Source of the DNA: Williamsia serinedens
Lineage (GTDB): Bacteria; Actinomycetota; Actinomycetes; Mycobacteriales; Mycobacteriaceae
Direction of reading: 5' to 3'
DNA: 64,000 nucleotides
Assembly (NCBI RefSeq): GCF_024171725.1
Contig: NZ_JAMTCG010000005.1
Location: forward strand, 124,001 to 188,000
The notes under the pieces were generated by a model. The model was not told the DNA's origin. It saw only the letters and a program-made list of their open reading frames with translations, and made no database searches. Both the position numbers and the translations under genes were made by a program. Within the stretch, counting starts at the first letter, position 1, and each line of letters starts with the position of its first letter. Of this stretch, positions 27,394 to 35,770 are shown in pieces.

Positions 27394-28173
27394 TCAGCGG
27401 CCGAGCGGCACCACGAGCGGACCGTCGGTGACGGGGTCGCGGATCACCACCGACCGCAGACCGAACGCCCTCTCCAGCAGCTGCGGCGTGATCACGTCGG
27501 CCGGTGCGCCTCGCGCGAGGACCGCGCCGTCGCACATGACGACGATGTGGTCGCTGTACCGCACGGCCAGGTTGAGGTCGTGCAGGACGGTGACGACGGT
27601 CTTGCCGTGCTCGGCGCTCAGTGTCCGCACGAGGTCGAGGACGTCGACGGCGTGCGCGAGGTCGAGGAATGTCGTGGGCTCGTCGAGGAGCAGGATCTCG
27701 GTCTGCTGCGCGAGGACCAGCGCGATCCACACGCGCCGACGCTGACCACCCGACAGCGACTCGACCGGGCGGTCGGCCAGGTCGGCGACACCGGTCAGCG
27801 CCATCGCCTCGGCGACCGCGGCGTCGTCGTCGGGCGAGGACTGTCGGTACCAGCGCTGGTGTGGGTGTCGACCGCGCTCGACGAGCTCGGTGACCGTCAA
27901 CCCGGACGGGGCTATCGGGTCCTGGGGGAGCAGGCCGAGGACCTGGGCGAGGTCGCGCGGTCGGCGGCCGGCGATGTCGTCACCGTCGAGCCGCACCACA
28001 CCCGACCTCGGCGTCAGCAGACGCGAGATCGAGCGCAGCAGCGTCGATTTGCCGCACCCGTTCGGCCCGACGATCGTCGTGACGACGCCGTCGGGGATCT
28101 CGAGGGTCAGTCCGTCGATGACGACACGGTCGTCGTAACCGACGGTCAATCCCTCGGCGGTGAGACGACTCAT
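27394..28173 (-). CDS. Ferric-siderophore ABC transporter ATPase (FepC/FhuC-like)
   Basis: A protein of 259 residues with Walker A GPNGCGKST (36-44), the Q-loop LLPQD, signature LSGGQ (140-144), Walker B ILLLDEP (160-166) and the switch His in LHDLNLA. GPNGCGKSTLLR and the signature LSGGQRRRVWIA are those of the iron-chelate/B12 importer group. It powers the two FecCD permeases encoded upstream; its ATG overlaps the stop of the nearer one as ATGA. The binding protein is not adjacent but probably is the lipoprotein at 32438. Regulation is expected through the iron box at 30325. Confidence 0.95.
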   Translation of the reverse strand: MSRLTAEGLTVGYDDRVVIDGLTLEIPDGVVTTIVGPNGCGKSTLLRSISRLLTPRSGVVRLDGDDIAGRRPRDLAQVLGLLPQDPIAPSGLTVTELVERGRHPHQRWYRQSSPDDDAAVAEAMALTGVADLADRPVESLSGGQRRRVWIALVLAQQTEILLLDEPTTFLDLAHAVDVLDLVRTLSAEHGKTVVTVLHDLNLAVRYSDHIVVMCDGAVLARGAPADVITPQLLERAFGLRSVVIRDPVTDGPLVVPLGR

Positions 28174-29264
28174 GCGGAGGCCTTCCGGGACACGGCGATC
28201 ATCAAATACACGAGGAACGGGCCGCCGACGGCGGCGGTGACCACACCGACGGCGAGGCCACCGGGCAGGACGCTGCGGCACAACAGGTCCGCGCCGGAGA
28301 CGAGCACCGCGCCGAGCAGTCCCGACAACACGGGCGGCGGTTGGGGTGTCCGGGCGAGGCGCAGTGCGATCTGCGGGGCGAGCAGCGCGACGAACGCGAC
28401 CGGCCCGGCCGCGGCGACCGTCACCGCCGAGACGATCACCGCCACGGCCAGGGCCACGATCCCGACGCGGCCGGCCCGCACCCCGAGACCGCGGGACAGG
28501 TCGTCACCGAGCGCCAACAGCGACAGCCCGCGACCGATCCCGGCGACGACCACGACCCCCAGCGCGAGGACCACCGCGAGGGTGGCCACCGACGACCACG
28601 TCGCGGCCGACACCGACCCGACGAGCCACCGCTGCGCGCGGGCGACGTCGTTGATCTGCGCCCGGGTGAGCCCGTAGGACACAACGGCCTGGAACACCCA
28701 GGTGAGGGCGACGCCGACCAGCACAAGGCGGAAGGGCTCGATGCCCCCGCGCCAGGCGAGTGCGTACATGAGCACCGCACCGACGACCCCGCCGAGCAGG
28801 GCGGCCAGCGGGATCCCGATGTCCGCGAGCCACGCGCCGGCGCCCGACCCCAGCGCGATCGCCGTGACCGCCGCCGCGCTCGCACCCGCGGTGATGCCCA
28901 GGATGTCCGGGGTCGCCAACGGGTTGCGGGCGACGGTCTGCGTGAGCGCCCCCGCGAGCCCCAGCCCGGCGCCGACGAGCACGGCGAGCAGCGCGCGGGG
29001 CAGGCCGACGTCGAACACGACGACGTTCTCGACGCGCGTGCCCCCGCCGAACAGGATGCGGAGCACGTCGAGGGGCCCGAGGGGGAAGTCGCCGACACCG
29101 AGCCCGACGACCAGCAGGACGAGTACGAGGGCCAGCGACACCCCCGACGCGACGAGCAGTCGGGGCCGGACGGGAAGCGCGACGGGACCGACCCGCAGCA
29201 CCCACCGTCGCGGGGGGACGGGGGGCGTCGCGGTGACGGGATCGGCGACGACGGTGGCGGTCAC
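28170..29264 (-). CDS. FecCD-family siderophore permease (second subunit)
   Basis: A protein of 364 residues with a 45-residue N-terminal leader followed by about nine to ten membrane helices. Family segments include LPRALLAVLVGAGLGLAGAL, QTVARNPLATPDILGI and, near the C-terminus, GPVAFVALLAPQIALRL, which contacts the ATPase. The GTG at 29264 is chosen because it overlaps the stop of the upstream permease as GTGA. The open frame extends far upstream but there it only shadows the first permease gene. With the partner permease it forms the heterodimeric membrane channel. Confidence 0.93.
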   Translation of the reverse strand: MTATVVADPVTATPPVPPRRWVLRVGPVALPVRPRLLVASGVSLALVLVLLVVGLGVGDFPLGPLDVLRILFGGGTRVENVVVFDVGLPRALLAVLVGAGLGLAGALTQTVARNPLATPDILGITAGASAAAVTAIALGSGAGAWLADIGIPLAALLGGVVGAVLMYALAWRGGIEPFRLVLVGVALTWVFQAVVSYGLTRAQINDVARAQRWLVGSVSAATWSSVATLAVVLALGVVVVAGIGRGLSLLALGDDLSRGLGVRAGRVGIVALAVAVIVSAVTVAAAGPVAFVALLAPQIALRLARTPQPPPVLSGLLGAVLVSGADLLCRSVLPGGLAVGVVTAAVGGPFLVYLMIAVSRKASA

Positions 29265-30322
29265 ACCGACACCAACCGTCGTGCGCGGACGAGGTGGATG
29301 AGCATCGGCGCGCCGACGACGGCCAGGACGATCCCCACCTGGATCTCCCCCGGACGGGCGACGACGCGACCGATCACGTCGGACGCGAGCAGCAGCACGG
29401 CTCCGATGAGGGCGGAGTACGGCACGATCCAGCGGTAGTCGGAGCCGACGACGGCACGGGCGAGGTGCGGTGCGACGAGACCGAGGAACACGATCGGCCC
29501 GCACGCGGCGGTCGCGGCACCCGACAGCAGCGTGATGGCGAGGATGCCGACGACCCGGACGGTCAGCACCCGCGATCCCAGCGCGCGGCTCATGTCGTCG
29601 CCGAGGCCGATGACGTTGAGGAAGAAGCCGCTCCCGATCGCCAGGACCAGACCGGCGACGACGAACGGCAGTGCCGCCCAGATCACGTCGGTGCCCCGAC
29701 CGACGATCGAGCCGACGTTCCAGAAGCGCCAGGCGTCGAGCGACGCGGTGTCGACGAGCACGATGCCGGAGGTGATCGCGAGGAGCAGCGCCGAGAGCCC
29801 GGTCCCGGCGAGCACGAGGGTGATCGGCGACGCGCCCTTCGTCGCGGCCGACGCGCCGAAGACGGCGACCGCGGCGAGCACGGCGCCGACGAGTCCGAAA
29901 CCCATGTATTGCATGGGCGTCGCGATGCCCAGGGTGTAGACGCCGACGACCACGGCGCAGGCCGCACCGGCGTTCACGCCGAGCAGGCCGGGGTCGGCGA
30001 GAGGGTTGCGGGTGTGGGCCTGGGTCAGTGCCCCCGCCGCGCCCATCGCGAGTCCGACCAGGAGGCCGAGCAGTGTCCGGGGGACACGGAGGTCCCGCAC
30101 GATGCCGACCGTGTCGTCGGTGCCCTGCGCCGACCACAGCGCGTCCCAGACCTCCCCGAGCCCGAGTGCGCGGGACCCGATCGCGATCGACGCCGTGGCC
30201 GCGACGGCGAGCAGTCCGAGCCCGCCCACGAGCCCGAGGAATCGTCGACTCCGTACCCGCGTCGGTCGGTCGACGTCGGGCGCAGGAGCCGTCCCGGGCG
30301 TCGCTTCGGTGGTCGAGGGCAT
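29261..30322 (-). CDS. FecCD-family siderophore permease (first subunit)
   Basis: A protein of 353 residues and about nine to ten helices. Characteristic stretches are LRVPRTLLGLLVGLAMGAAG, THTRNPLADPGLLGVNAGA (here written AHTRNPL) and GPIVFLGLVAPHLAR, the ATPase-coupling loop. It is first in a three-gene operon (permease, permease, ATPase) with two 4-bp overlaps. The ATG at 30322 lies 2 bp downstream of a DtxR/IdeR-like box on the other strand, so iron repression is likely. The substrate is probably a ferric siderophore; which one is not evident. Confidence 0.94.
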   Translation of the reverse strand: MPSTTEATPGTAPAPDVDRPTRVRSRRFLGLVGGLGLLAVAATASIAIGSRALGLGEVWDALWSAQGTDDTVGIVRDLRVPRTLLGLLVGLAMGAAGALTQAHTRNPLADPGLLGVNAGAACAVVVGVYTLGIATPMQYMGFGLVGAVLAAVAVFGASAATKGASPITLVLAGTGLSALLLAITSGIVLVDTASLDAWRFWNVGSIVGRGTDVIWAALPFVVAGLVLAIGSGFFLNVIGLGDDMSRALGSRVLTVRVVGILAITLLSGAATAACGPIVFLGLVAPHLARAVVGSDYRWIVPYSALIGAVLLLASDVIGRVVARPGEIQVGIVLAVVGAPMLIHLVRARRLVSV

Positions 30323-30324
30323 CG

Positions 30325-30343
30325 GTAGGAAAGGATACCCTTA
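30325..30343 (-). promoter_or_regulatory. DtxR/IdeR-like iron box upstream of the permease operon
   Basis: The 19 bases at 30325-30343 (plus strand GTAGGAAAGGATACCCTTA) match the IdeR consensus TTAGGTTAGGCTAACCTAA at 13 of 19 positions by my count. The site lies directly before the permease start and also within the promoter region of the divergent secreted-protein gene. Confidence 0.65.
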
Positions 30344-30457
30344 CTTCACGATTCGGTGACAGACGGTAACGAAACCCGGGCAGATGCGATGAAGTGGTCA
30401 GTGCGGTGTGACCCCCGACACCGCCCCACCGATCGATCACGAGGAAGTGAGTTCGAG

Positions 30458-30865
30458 ATGTCGAGTCGTGCACAGGTACTCCGTCGCGCCGCCGCCGGCA
30501 CCCTGGCGGCCGCAGCCGTCGCCGCCACCGCCGGGATCGCCGCCGCCCCCGCGAGCGCGGCCACGCCCCCGAATCTGCGCCTCACCGGCGTCGTGTACTG
30601 CGACAAGACCAACTTCATCCCGACGCTCGTGCGTCAGATGACCGTGACGAACACCAGCGACACGTTCACCATGCGGAACGTCACCCTGCAGGAGATCCAG
30701 GGACAGAAGCGCTTCGCGGCGAGCCTCGCCCCGGGCAAGACCCTGCAGATCCGGACCACGCAGCCCGGCTGCTTCCCGTCGTCGATCAGCGGCTACGCGA
30801 TCTCCGACAACCGCGAGGACCTGCTGGACAACTACGGCTACTGGTACACCCTCGACCGGCTCTGA
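30458..30865 (+). CDS. Small secreted protein next to the iron importer
   Basis: A protein of 135 residues. A basic N-terminus (MSSRAQVLRRAAAG) and an Ala-rich core form a Sec signal peptide likely cleaved at ASA-AT near residue 34. The mature part of about 100 residues has two cysteines (VVYCDKTN and QPGCFPS) that could form a disulfide, and beta-rich character. I recognise no family. ATG 30458 is preceded by GAGGAAG. Its promoter region faces the FecCD operon and shares the gap with the iron box. It converges on fprA across a strong hairpin. A role in iron uptake is possible only by location. Confidence 0.75.
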   Translation: MSSRAQVLRRAAAGTLAAAAVAATAGIAAAPASAATPPNLRLTGVVYCDKTNFIPTLVRQMTVTNTSDTFTMRNVTLQEIQGQKRFAASLAPGKTLQIRTTQPGCFPSSISGYAISDNREDLLDNYGYWYTLDRL

Positions 30866-30875
30866 TCCGAACCGC

Positions 30876-30923
30876 CGAACGGGCGGTCGGAGTGCATCGA
30901 TGATGCACCCGGCCGCCCGTTCG
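30876..30923. terminator. Long 48-nt hairpin between convergent genes
   Basis: The arms CGAACGGGCGG... (30876-30890) and 30909-30923 pair with one bulge on each side, and the stem continues as GTGCATC/GATGCAC (30892-30898 with 30902-30908). It lies between the secreted-protein gene and fprA and can terminate both. Confidence 0.85.
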
Positions 30924-30943
30924 TCGTACGGGGGAGCGTCAGG

Positions 30944-32329
30944 TCAGCGCTGGACCTTGTCGGGTTCGGCGGCGGCGAGCATGTCCTCGCGCTCGACGAC
31001 CTTCACCCGCTCGCGTCCCTCGGCGGCGCCGAGCTTGCGCTCGTGCTCGTCGAGCCGGTACCAGCCGTCCCAGGTGGTGAACGGGATGTCGCGGCTCTCG
31101 AGGAGCGCGATCACGTCGTCCTCGCCGGGGGAGGCCGGCTCGTTGAGCAGGCCGTCCTTCATGTCGCTGAGGATGCAGTCGACGGTCTCGTTCGCGTCGC
31201 CCTTGGTGTGGCCGATGAGGCCGATCGGGCCGCGCTTGACCCAGCCGGTCGTGTACAGCCCGGTGAGGTGCTCGCCCTCGTCGAAGATGCGACCGGCCTC
31301 GTTCGGGATGACGCCGGCCTGGTCGTCGAAGGGGATGGCGGGCAGGTTGTCCGAGAGGTACCCGACCGCGCGGTAGACCGCGCCGACCTCCCAGTCGGTG
31401 TACTTCCCGGTCGGCTTCACGTTGCCGGTCCCGTCGAGCTGGGTGCGCTCGGTGCGCAGCCCGACGACCTTGCCGTCCTCGCCGAGGATCTCCACGGGCG
31501 ACTCGAAGAAGTGCAGGAACAGCTTGTGTGGTCGGTCCCCGACCTCACGGATCGCGTAGTTCTCGATGATCGTGGCGACCTGGTCGGTGATCTTCGACCC
31601 ACGGCGGGCGACGGCCGAGCCCTCGTCGTAGTCGATGTCCTCGGGGTCGACGATGACCTCGATGTTCGGCGAGTGGTCGAGCTCCTTGAGCTCCAGCGGG
31701 GTGAACTTCGCCTGCGCCGGACCACGGCGCCCGAACACGTGCACCTCGACGGCCTTGTTGGCCTTGAGACCCTCGTACACGTTCGGCGGGATCTCGGTCG
31801 GCAGCAGCTCGTCGCCGGTCTTCGCGAGCACACGCGCCACGTCGAGCGCGACGTTGCCCACGCCGATCACGGCGACCTTCTCGGCCTCGAGCGGCCAGGT
31901 GCGCGGGAAGTCGGGGTGACCGTCGTACCAGGCCACGAACTGCGCGGCGCCGTACGAGCCGTCGAGGTCGACACCGGGGACGTCCATGAGGCGGTCGTCG
32001 GTCGCGCCGGTCGAGAAGATCACCGCGTCGTAGAGGGTGCGGAGATCGTCGAGGGTGATGTCGGTGCCGTAGTCGACGTTGCCGAGCAGGCGGACCTGCG
32101 GCTTGTCGAGGACCTTGTGCAGGGCGGTGATGATGCCCTTGATGCGCGGGTGGTCCGGGGCGACGCCGTAGCGGATGAGGCCGAACGGCGCGGGCATGCG
32201 CTCGTAGAGGTCGATGCTGACACCGCGTTCGGACGCGGTGTCGGACTTCATCAGCGCGTCGGCGGCGTAGATGCCGGCCGGTCCGGCGCCGACGATGGCG
32301 ACGCGCAGCGGGCGGTCCTGCGTACTCAT
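30944..32329 (-). CDS. fprA: FprA-type NADPH-ferredoxin reductase
   Basis: A protein of 461 residues of the adrenodoxin-reductase type. The FAD-binding GAGPAGIYAADAL lies at about residues 12-24, and the NADP-binding GVGNVALDVARVL lies near 160. The segments PAPFGLIRYGVAPDHP and GWVKRGPIGLIGHTKGDA are diagnostic of FprA. It passes electrons from NADPH to ferredoxin for P450s, and in iron metabolism can support ferric-siderophore reduction. ATG 32329 follows GAAGG at a 9-base spacing. It stands between the importer operon and the binding-protein gene, all on the minus strand except the small secreted protein. I did not find a convincing iron box before it. Confidence 0.93.
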   Translation of the reverse strand: MSTQDRPLRVAIVGAGPAGIYAADALMKSDTASERGVSIDLYERMPAPFGLIRYGVAPDHPRIKGIITALHKVLDKPQVRLLGNVDYGTDITLDDLRTLYDAVIFSTGATDDRLMDVPGVDLDGSYGAAQFVAWYDGHPDFPRTWPLEAEKVAVIGVGNVALDVARVLAKTGDELLPTEIPPNVYEGLKANKAVEVHVFGRRGPAQAKFTPLELKELDHSPNIEVIVDPEDIDYDEGSAVARRGSKITDQVATIIENYAIREVGDRPHKLFLHFFESPVEILGEDGKVVGLRTERTQLDGTGNVKPTGKYTDWEVGAVYRAVGYLSDNLPAIPFDDQAGVIPNEAGRIFDEGEHLTGLYTTGWVKRGPIGLIGHTKGDANETVDCILSDMKDGLLNEPASPGEDDVIALLESRDIPFTTWDGWYRLDEHERKLGAAEGRERVKVVEREDMLAAAEPDKVQR

Positions 32330-32437
32330 GGGTGGTGCACCTTCTTCTCGGCCGGGAGAGGCGTCGACACGATCGACCTTCCACGGTAGGCGTGCCCTGT
32401 ACGCCATGGCCAATTCCGTGAGCGGTCTTACCCGAGG

Positions 32438-33439
32438 TCAGCGCGCGAGCTGCGGGACCAGTCGCTGCAGGACGTAGGGGATGGTGAGCACGGTCGGCAC
32501 CGACATGGCGCTGCCGAGACCCTGGTCGACGTAGACGACGTCGCCGCGCTTGACGATGTCGAGGTTCTGGAAGGCCGGGTTGACCTTGAGCTTGTCGGTG
32601 GCACCGGCGTAGTCGACGACGACGAGCTTGTCGAGGCCGTTCAGCAGGTTCAGGTTCTCGTCGGAGATCGACCCGTAGAAGCCGTCGGTGATGGTCGACT
32701 GCAGCGAGGCGGGGAACGGCATGCCCAGGTTGGTCAGCGTCTGACCGCGGCCGTCGCCGGGCCCGTAGATGTACACGCCGCCGGCCTCCGAGCCGATCAC
32801 GACGGCGCTGGTGCGTCCGACGAGCTGCGGGTTCGCGGCTTTCGCGTCGGTGAACTGCTTCTCCGTCTCGGCGACGATGCGCGCCGTCTCCTGCGGCTTG
32901 CCGACGGCCGTGCCGATCTCGGTGGTCGACGCCTGCCACGGCACCTGCCAGTCGCCGTACTGCTTCTCGCGCACGACGGTCCCGGCGACCTTGGCGAGGT
33001 TGTCGTACACGGGGCGGGTGATCGCGTTGTTCACCGCGACGATCAGTTGCGGGTTCGACGCGAGGACCTTCGTCACCTCGCCGGCGGGGTCGGAGGAGCC
33101 GTTGCTCAGGACGGTCGGGTTCTGTCCCCGGAGCAGGTCGGAGTTCCAGGGGGTCGTCACCGACCGGTTCGTCGGGTCGAAGAACGGCACCATCGTCGTC
33201 GGGACGATGCCGAGCTTCAGCAGGATGTCGCTGTCGCCGGGACCCAGGGTCGCGACCCGCGACGGGGCGGCGTCGATCGTCGTCGAGCCGTAGTTGTGCT
33301 CGATGGTGACCGGGAACGCACTGGGCTCGGCGGCGACGGAGCTCGACGACCCGGCGGCGTCCTCGTCCGGCGCGGAGCACGCACCCACGGTGACGACGAG
33401 TGCTGCTGCGGCGACGGCCGCGCCCAGGCGACGATGCAT
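32438..33439 (-). CDS. Siderophore-binding lipoprotein (FepB/FhuD-like)
   Basis: A protein of 333 residues. The lipobox is VGAC with Cys at about residue 21, followed by a Ser/Ala-rich linker, so a lipid-anchored extracytoplasmic protein. The type III periplasmic-binding fold is shown by the block VTIEHNYGSTTIDAAPSRVATLGPGDSD split by a helix (the usual start of domain one), and the ending DVVYVDQGL...IPYVLQRLVPQLA. It should deliver a ferric siderophore to the FecCD permeases. ATG 33439 has a DtxR/IdeR-like box 27-45 bases upstream. The gene is 2.1 kb from the rest of the transporter. Confidence 0.93.
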   Translation of the reverse strand: MHRRLGAAVAAAALVVTVGACSAPDEDAAGSSSSVAAEPSAFPVTIEHNYGSTTIDAAPSRVATLGPGDSDILLKLGIVPTTMVPFFDPTNRSVTTPWNSDLLRGQNPTVLSNGSSDPAGEVTKVLASNPQLIVAVNNAITRPVYDNLAKVAGTVVREKQYGDWQVPWQASTTEIGTAVGKPQETARIVAETEKQFTDAKAANPQLVGRTSAVVIGSEAGGVYIYGPGDGRGQTLTNLGMPFPASLQSTITDGFYGSISDENLNLLNGLDKLVVVDYAGATDKLKVNPAFQNLDIVKRGDVVYVDQGLGSAMSVPTVLTIPYVLQRLVPQLAR

Positions 33440-33465
33440 CGGGAACCTCCGGGATCGAGAGCCAC

Positions 33466-33484
33466 CAAGGTTAGGCTCCGCTTA
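33466..33484 (-). promoter_or_regulatory. DtxR/IdeR-like iron box upstream of the binding protein
   Basis: CAAGGTTAGGCTCCGCTTA (plus strand) matches the IdeR consensus at 13 of 19 positions by my count, including ten consecutive matches (AGGTTAGGCT). It sits 27 bases upstream of the lipoprotein ATG, where it would cover the promoter. Confidence 0.72.
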
Positions 33485-33553
33485 CTTCCGAGGATGACAT
33501 CCGGTCGTCCCGCGCGGCAAATCCGGACACGTCGGGCATGGACTGGGTCCACG

Positions 33554-33566
33554 TACGATCGCGCCC
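33554..33566 (+). promoter_or_regulatory. Leaderless -10 element
   Basis: TACGAT at 33554-33559 followed by 7 bases and the ATG at 33567 places the expected transcription start on the start codon. No Shine-Dalgarno is present. Confidence 0.5.
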
Positions 33567-34058
33567 ATGGCGACCAGCAACGACACCTCGGCGCAGCCCG
33601 CGCCCGATCCCGACGACCCCGGTCTGAAGGCGGCCTGGCCGTTCATCGTGGCGGTCGTGATCGTGCTGCTCGTGATCGGCGGCGTGGTCGCGTCGCAGCT
33701 GTTGCGCCCCGCCGACGACCGGCTGCCCGACAACGCCGCGGTGCAGCACGCGATCAACGACTACTACACGGCGAAGAACGCCATCAACTACGCGGCGTTC
33801 CGGGACGCGACCTGCAGCCGCGTCGTCGACGGCGGGTCGTTCCCGAGCGACGAGGCCTTCCGCTCGGCGGCGCAGTCGACCCGTGACACCAAGGGCAAGA
33901 TCATGGTCACGACGATCGCCGACATCGCCGTCAGCGGGACCTCGGCGACGGCCTCCATGACCTGGCGCTACGAGCAGGACCCGCGGCAGACGACGCAGTC
34001 GGTGCCGCTGGTCAAGGACGCAGACACGTGGAAGGTGTGCGGCGTCAGCGCGCCCTGA
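33567..34058 (+). CDS. Single-pass membrane protein with DUF4878-like domain
   Basis: A protein of 163 residues with a short acidic N-terminus, one transmembrane helix (about residues 24-46, WPFIVAVVIVLLVIGGVVA) and an outside domain of about 110 residues starting VQHAINDYYTAKNAINYAAF. The domain has Cys in ATCSRVV and Cys in WKVCGVS, the same spacing and closing motif as the protein at 7571. The two are therefore likely paralogues of one NTF2-like family. Leaderless start. It is followed by the rhodanese gene 57 bp downstream. Function unknown. Confidence 0.78.
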   Translation: MATSNDTSAQPAPDPDDPGLKAAWPFIVAVVIVLLVIGGVVASQLLRPADDRLPDNAAVQHAINDYYTAKNAINYAAFRDATCSRVVDGGSFPSDEAFRSAAQSTRDTKGKIMVTTIADIAVSGTSATASMTWRYEQDPRQTTQSVPLVKDADTWKVCGVSAP

Positions 34059-34115
34059 CCGCGATGCCCCGTCCCCGCGAGGTCACGCGTGTCCGCCTGT
34101 GGGATTCTGGAGACC

Positions 34116-34529
34116 GTGAGCTACGCAGGTGATCTGTCCGTGCAGCAGGCCTGGGACGTCCTCTCCGAGGACCCCGACGCCGTCCTCGTCGACGTGCGGA
34201 CCCAGGCGGAGTGGAACTATGTCGGCATCCCCGACCTGTCGTCGCTGAACAAGCGCACCGTCCTGATCGAGTGGGTCGGCTTCCCCGACGGGGCCCGCAA
34301 CCCGCGCTTCACCGAGCAGCTGCGCGAGGCCGGCGTCTCCGACGAGCAGACGGTCGTGTTCCTCTGCCGCTCCGGGCAGCGGTCGATCGGTGCGGCCGAG
34401 GCCGCCACCGCCGACGGTGTGCAGAAGGCCTACAACATCGCCGAGGGCTTCGAGGGCGGACTCGACGCCGACGGACACCGCGGCGCCGTGGGGTGGAAGG
34501 CCGCCGGCCTGCCCTGGCGTCAGTCGTGA
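34116..34529 (+). CDS. Rhodanese-domain protein coupled to metZ (Rv0390-like)
   Basis: A protein of 137 residues consisting of one rhodanese domain. The active-site loop is FLCRSGQRS with persulfide-forming Cys84, and the CH2A-like region is AVLVDVRTQAEW. It begins SYAGDLSVQQAWDVL, as in M. tuberculosis Rv0390, which supports GTG 34116 over an upstream frame. Its stop overlaps the metZ GTG as GTGA. The pairing with a sulfhydrylase suggests it delivers or handles sulfane sulfur for methionine synthesis, but this is inferred from context. Confidence 0.9.
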   Translation: MSYAGDLSVQQAWDVLSEDPDAVLVDVRTQAEWNYVGIPDLSSLNKRTVLIEWVGFPDGARNPRFTEQLREAGVSDEQTVVFLCRSGQRSIGAAEAATADGVQKAYNIAEGFEGGLDADGHRGAVGWKAAGLPWRQS

Positions 34530-35731
34530 TCCCGACCTGGCGTGAGCTGCCCGACGACGTCGCCGCCGACACGATCGGCGTGCGCGGCGGCCTGATGCGG
34601 TCCGGCTTCGACGAGACGTCGGAGGCCATGTTCCTCAACTCCGGCTACGTCTACGACAGTGCCTCCGCCGCGGAGCGTGCGTTCACCGGTGAGGACGAGC
34701 GCTTCGTCTACTCCCGCTACGGAAACCCGACCGTGGCCATGTTCCAGGAGCGGCTGCGACTGCTCGAGGGTGCCGAGGCGTGCTTCGCCACCGCGAGCGG
34801 CATGGCGGCCGTGTTCGTCTCCCTCGGTGCGCTTCTCGGCGCGGGTGATCGACTGGTCGCCTCCCGCAGCCTGTTCGGCTCGTGCTTCGTCGTGTGCAAC
34901 GAGATCCTGCCGCGCTGGGGGGTCGAGACCGTGTTCGTCGACGGTGAGGACCTCTCGCAGTGGGAGGAGGCGCTGTCGGTGCCGACGACCGCCGTGTTCT
35001 TCGAGACGCCGTCGAACCCGATGCAGTCGTTGGTCGACGTGCGGCGCGTCTCCGAGCTCGCGCACGCCGCGGGCGCGAAGGTCGTGCTGGACAACGTCTT
35101 CGCGACCCCACTGCTGCAGCGCAGCCTCGACCTCGGTGCCGACGTGGTCGTCTACTCCGGCACCAAGCACATCGACGGCCAGGGCCGGGTGATGGGCGGC
35201 GCGGTGCTCGGGTCGAAGGAGTACATCGACGAGCCGGTGCAGAAGCTGATGCGCCACACCGGTCCGGCGATGAGCCCGTTCTCGGCGTGGACACTGCTCA
35301 AGGGCCTCGAGACGCTGCGGCTGCGGGTCGAGGCGTCGGTCGCCTCGGCGCTGCGCGTCGCGCAGTTCCTCGAGGACGACCCCCGGGTCAAGTGGGTGAA
35401 GTACCCGTTCCTGGCGTCACATCCGCAGCACGAGCTGGCCCGCTCACAGATGTCGGGTGGCGGCACCGTCGTCACGTTCGAGCTGACCGACCGCGACGGG
35501 GTGTCGGGCAAGCAGCGGGCGTTCGAGGTCCTCGACGCCCTGCGGGTCATCGACATCTCGAACAACCTCGGTGACGCGAAGTCGTTGATCACCCACCCCG
35601 CCACCACCACCCACCGTGCGATGGGTCCCGACGGCCGGGCCGCGATCGGCCTGTCCGACAGCGTCGTCCGGCTCTCTGTCGGTCTCGAGGCCATCGACGA
35701 CCTCCTCGCCGACCTCGACCGGGCGCTGTAG
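34526..35731 (+). CDS. metZ: O-succinylhomoserine sulfhydrylase
   Basis: A protein of 401 residues and a PLP enzyme of the Cys/Met-metabolism family. The Schiff-base lysine is Lys214 in YSGTKHIDGQG. Other family segments are YSRYGNPTVAMF, ETPSNPMQSLVD and SLITHPATTTH. MetZ makes homocysteine from an activated homoserine and sulfide. GTG 34526 overlaps the rhodanese stop. The rhodanese-metZ pair matches Rv0390-Rv0391 as I recall it. Specificity for succinyl versus acetyl homoserine cannot be told by eye. Confidence 0.94.
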   Translation: MIPTWRELPDDVAADTIGVRGGLMRSGFDETSEAMFLNSGYVYDSASAAERAFTGEDERFVYSRYGNPTVAMFQERLRLLEGAEACFATASGMAAVFVSLGALLGAGDRLVASRSLFGSCFVVCNEILPRWGVETVFVDGEDLSQWEEALSVPTTAVFFETPSNPMQSLVDVRRVSELAHAAGAKVVLDNVFATPLLQRSLDLGADVVVYSGTKHIDGQGRVMGGAVLGSKEYIDEPVQKLMRHTGPAMSPFSAWTLLKGLETLRLRVEASVASALRVAQFLEDDPRVKWVKYPFLASHPQHELARSQMSGGGTVVTFELTDRDGVSGKQRAFEVLDALRVIDISNNLGDAKSLITHPATTTHRAMGPDGRAAIGLSDSVVRLSVGLEAIDDLLADLDRAL

Positions 35732-35770
35732 GACGCGCACGCGCCGCATGGGAGCGACGGGGGGTGGCGC

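Noticed and set aside
32330-32415. Third iron box upstream of fprA
   Set aside because: The best alignment (around GGTAGGCGTGCCC) matches the IdeR consensus poorly and lacks symmetry.
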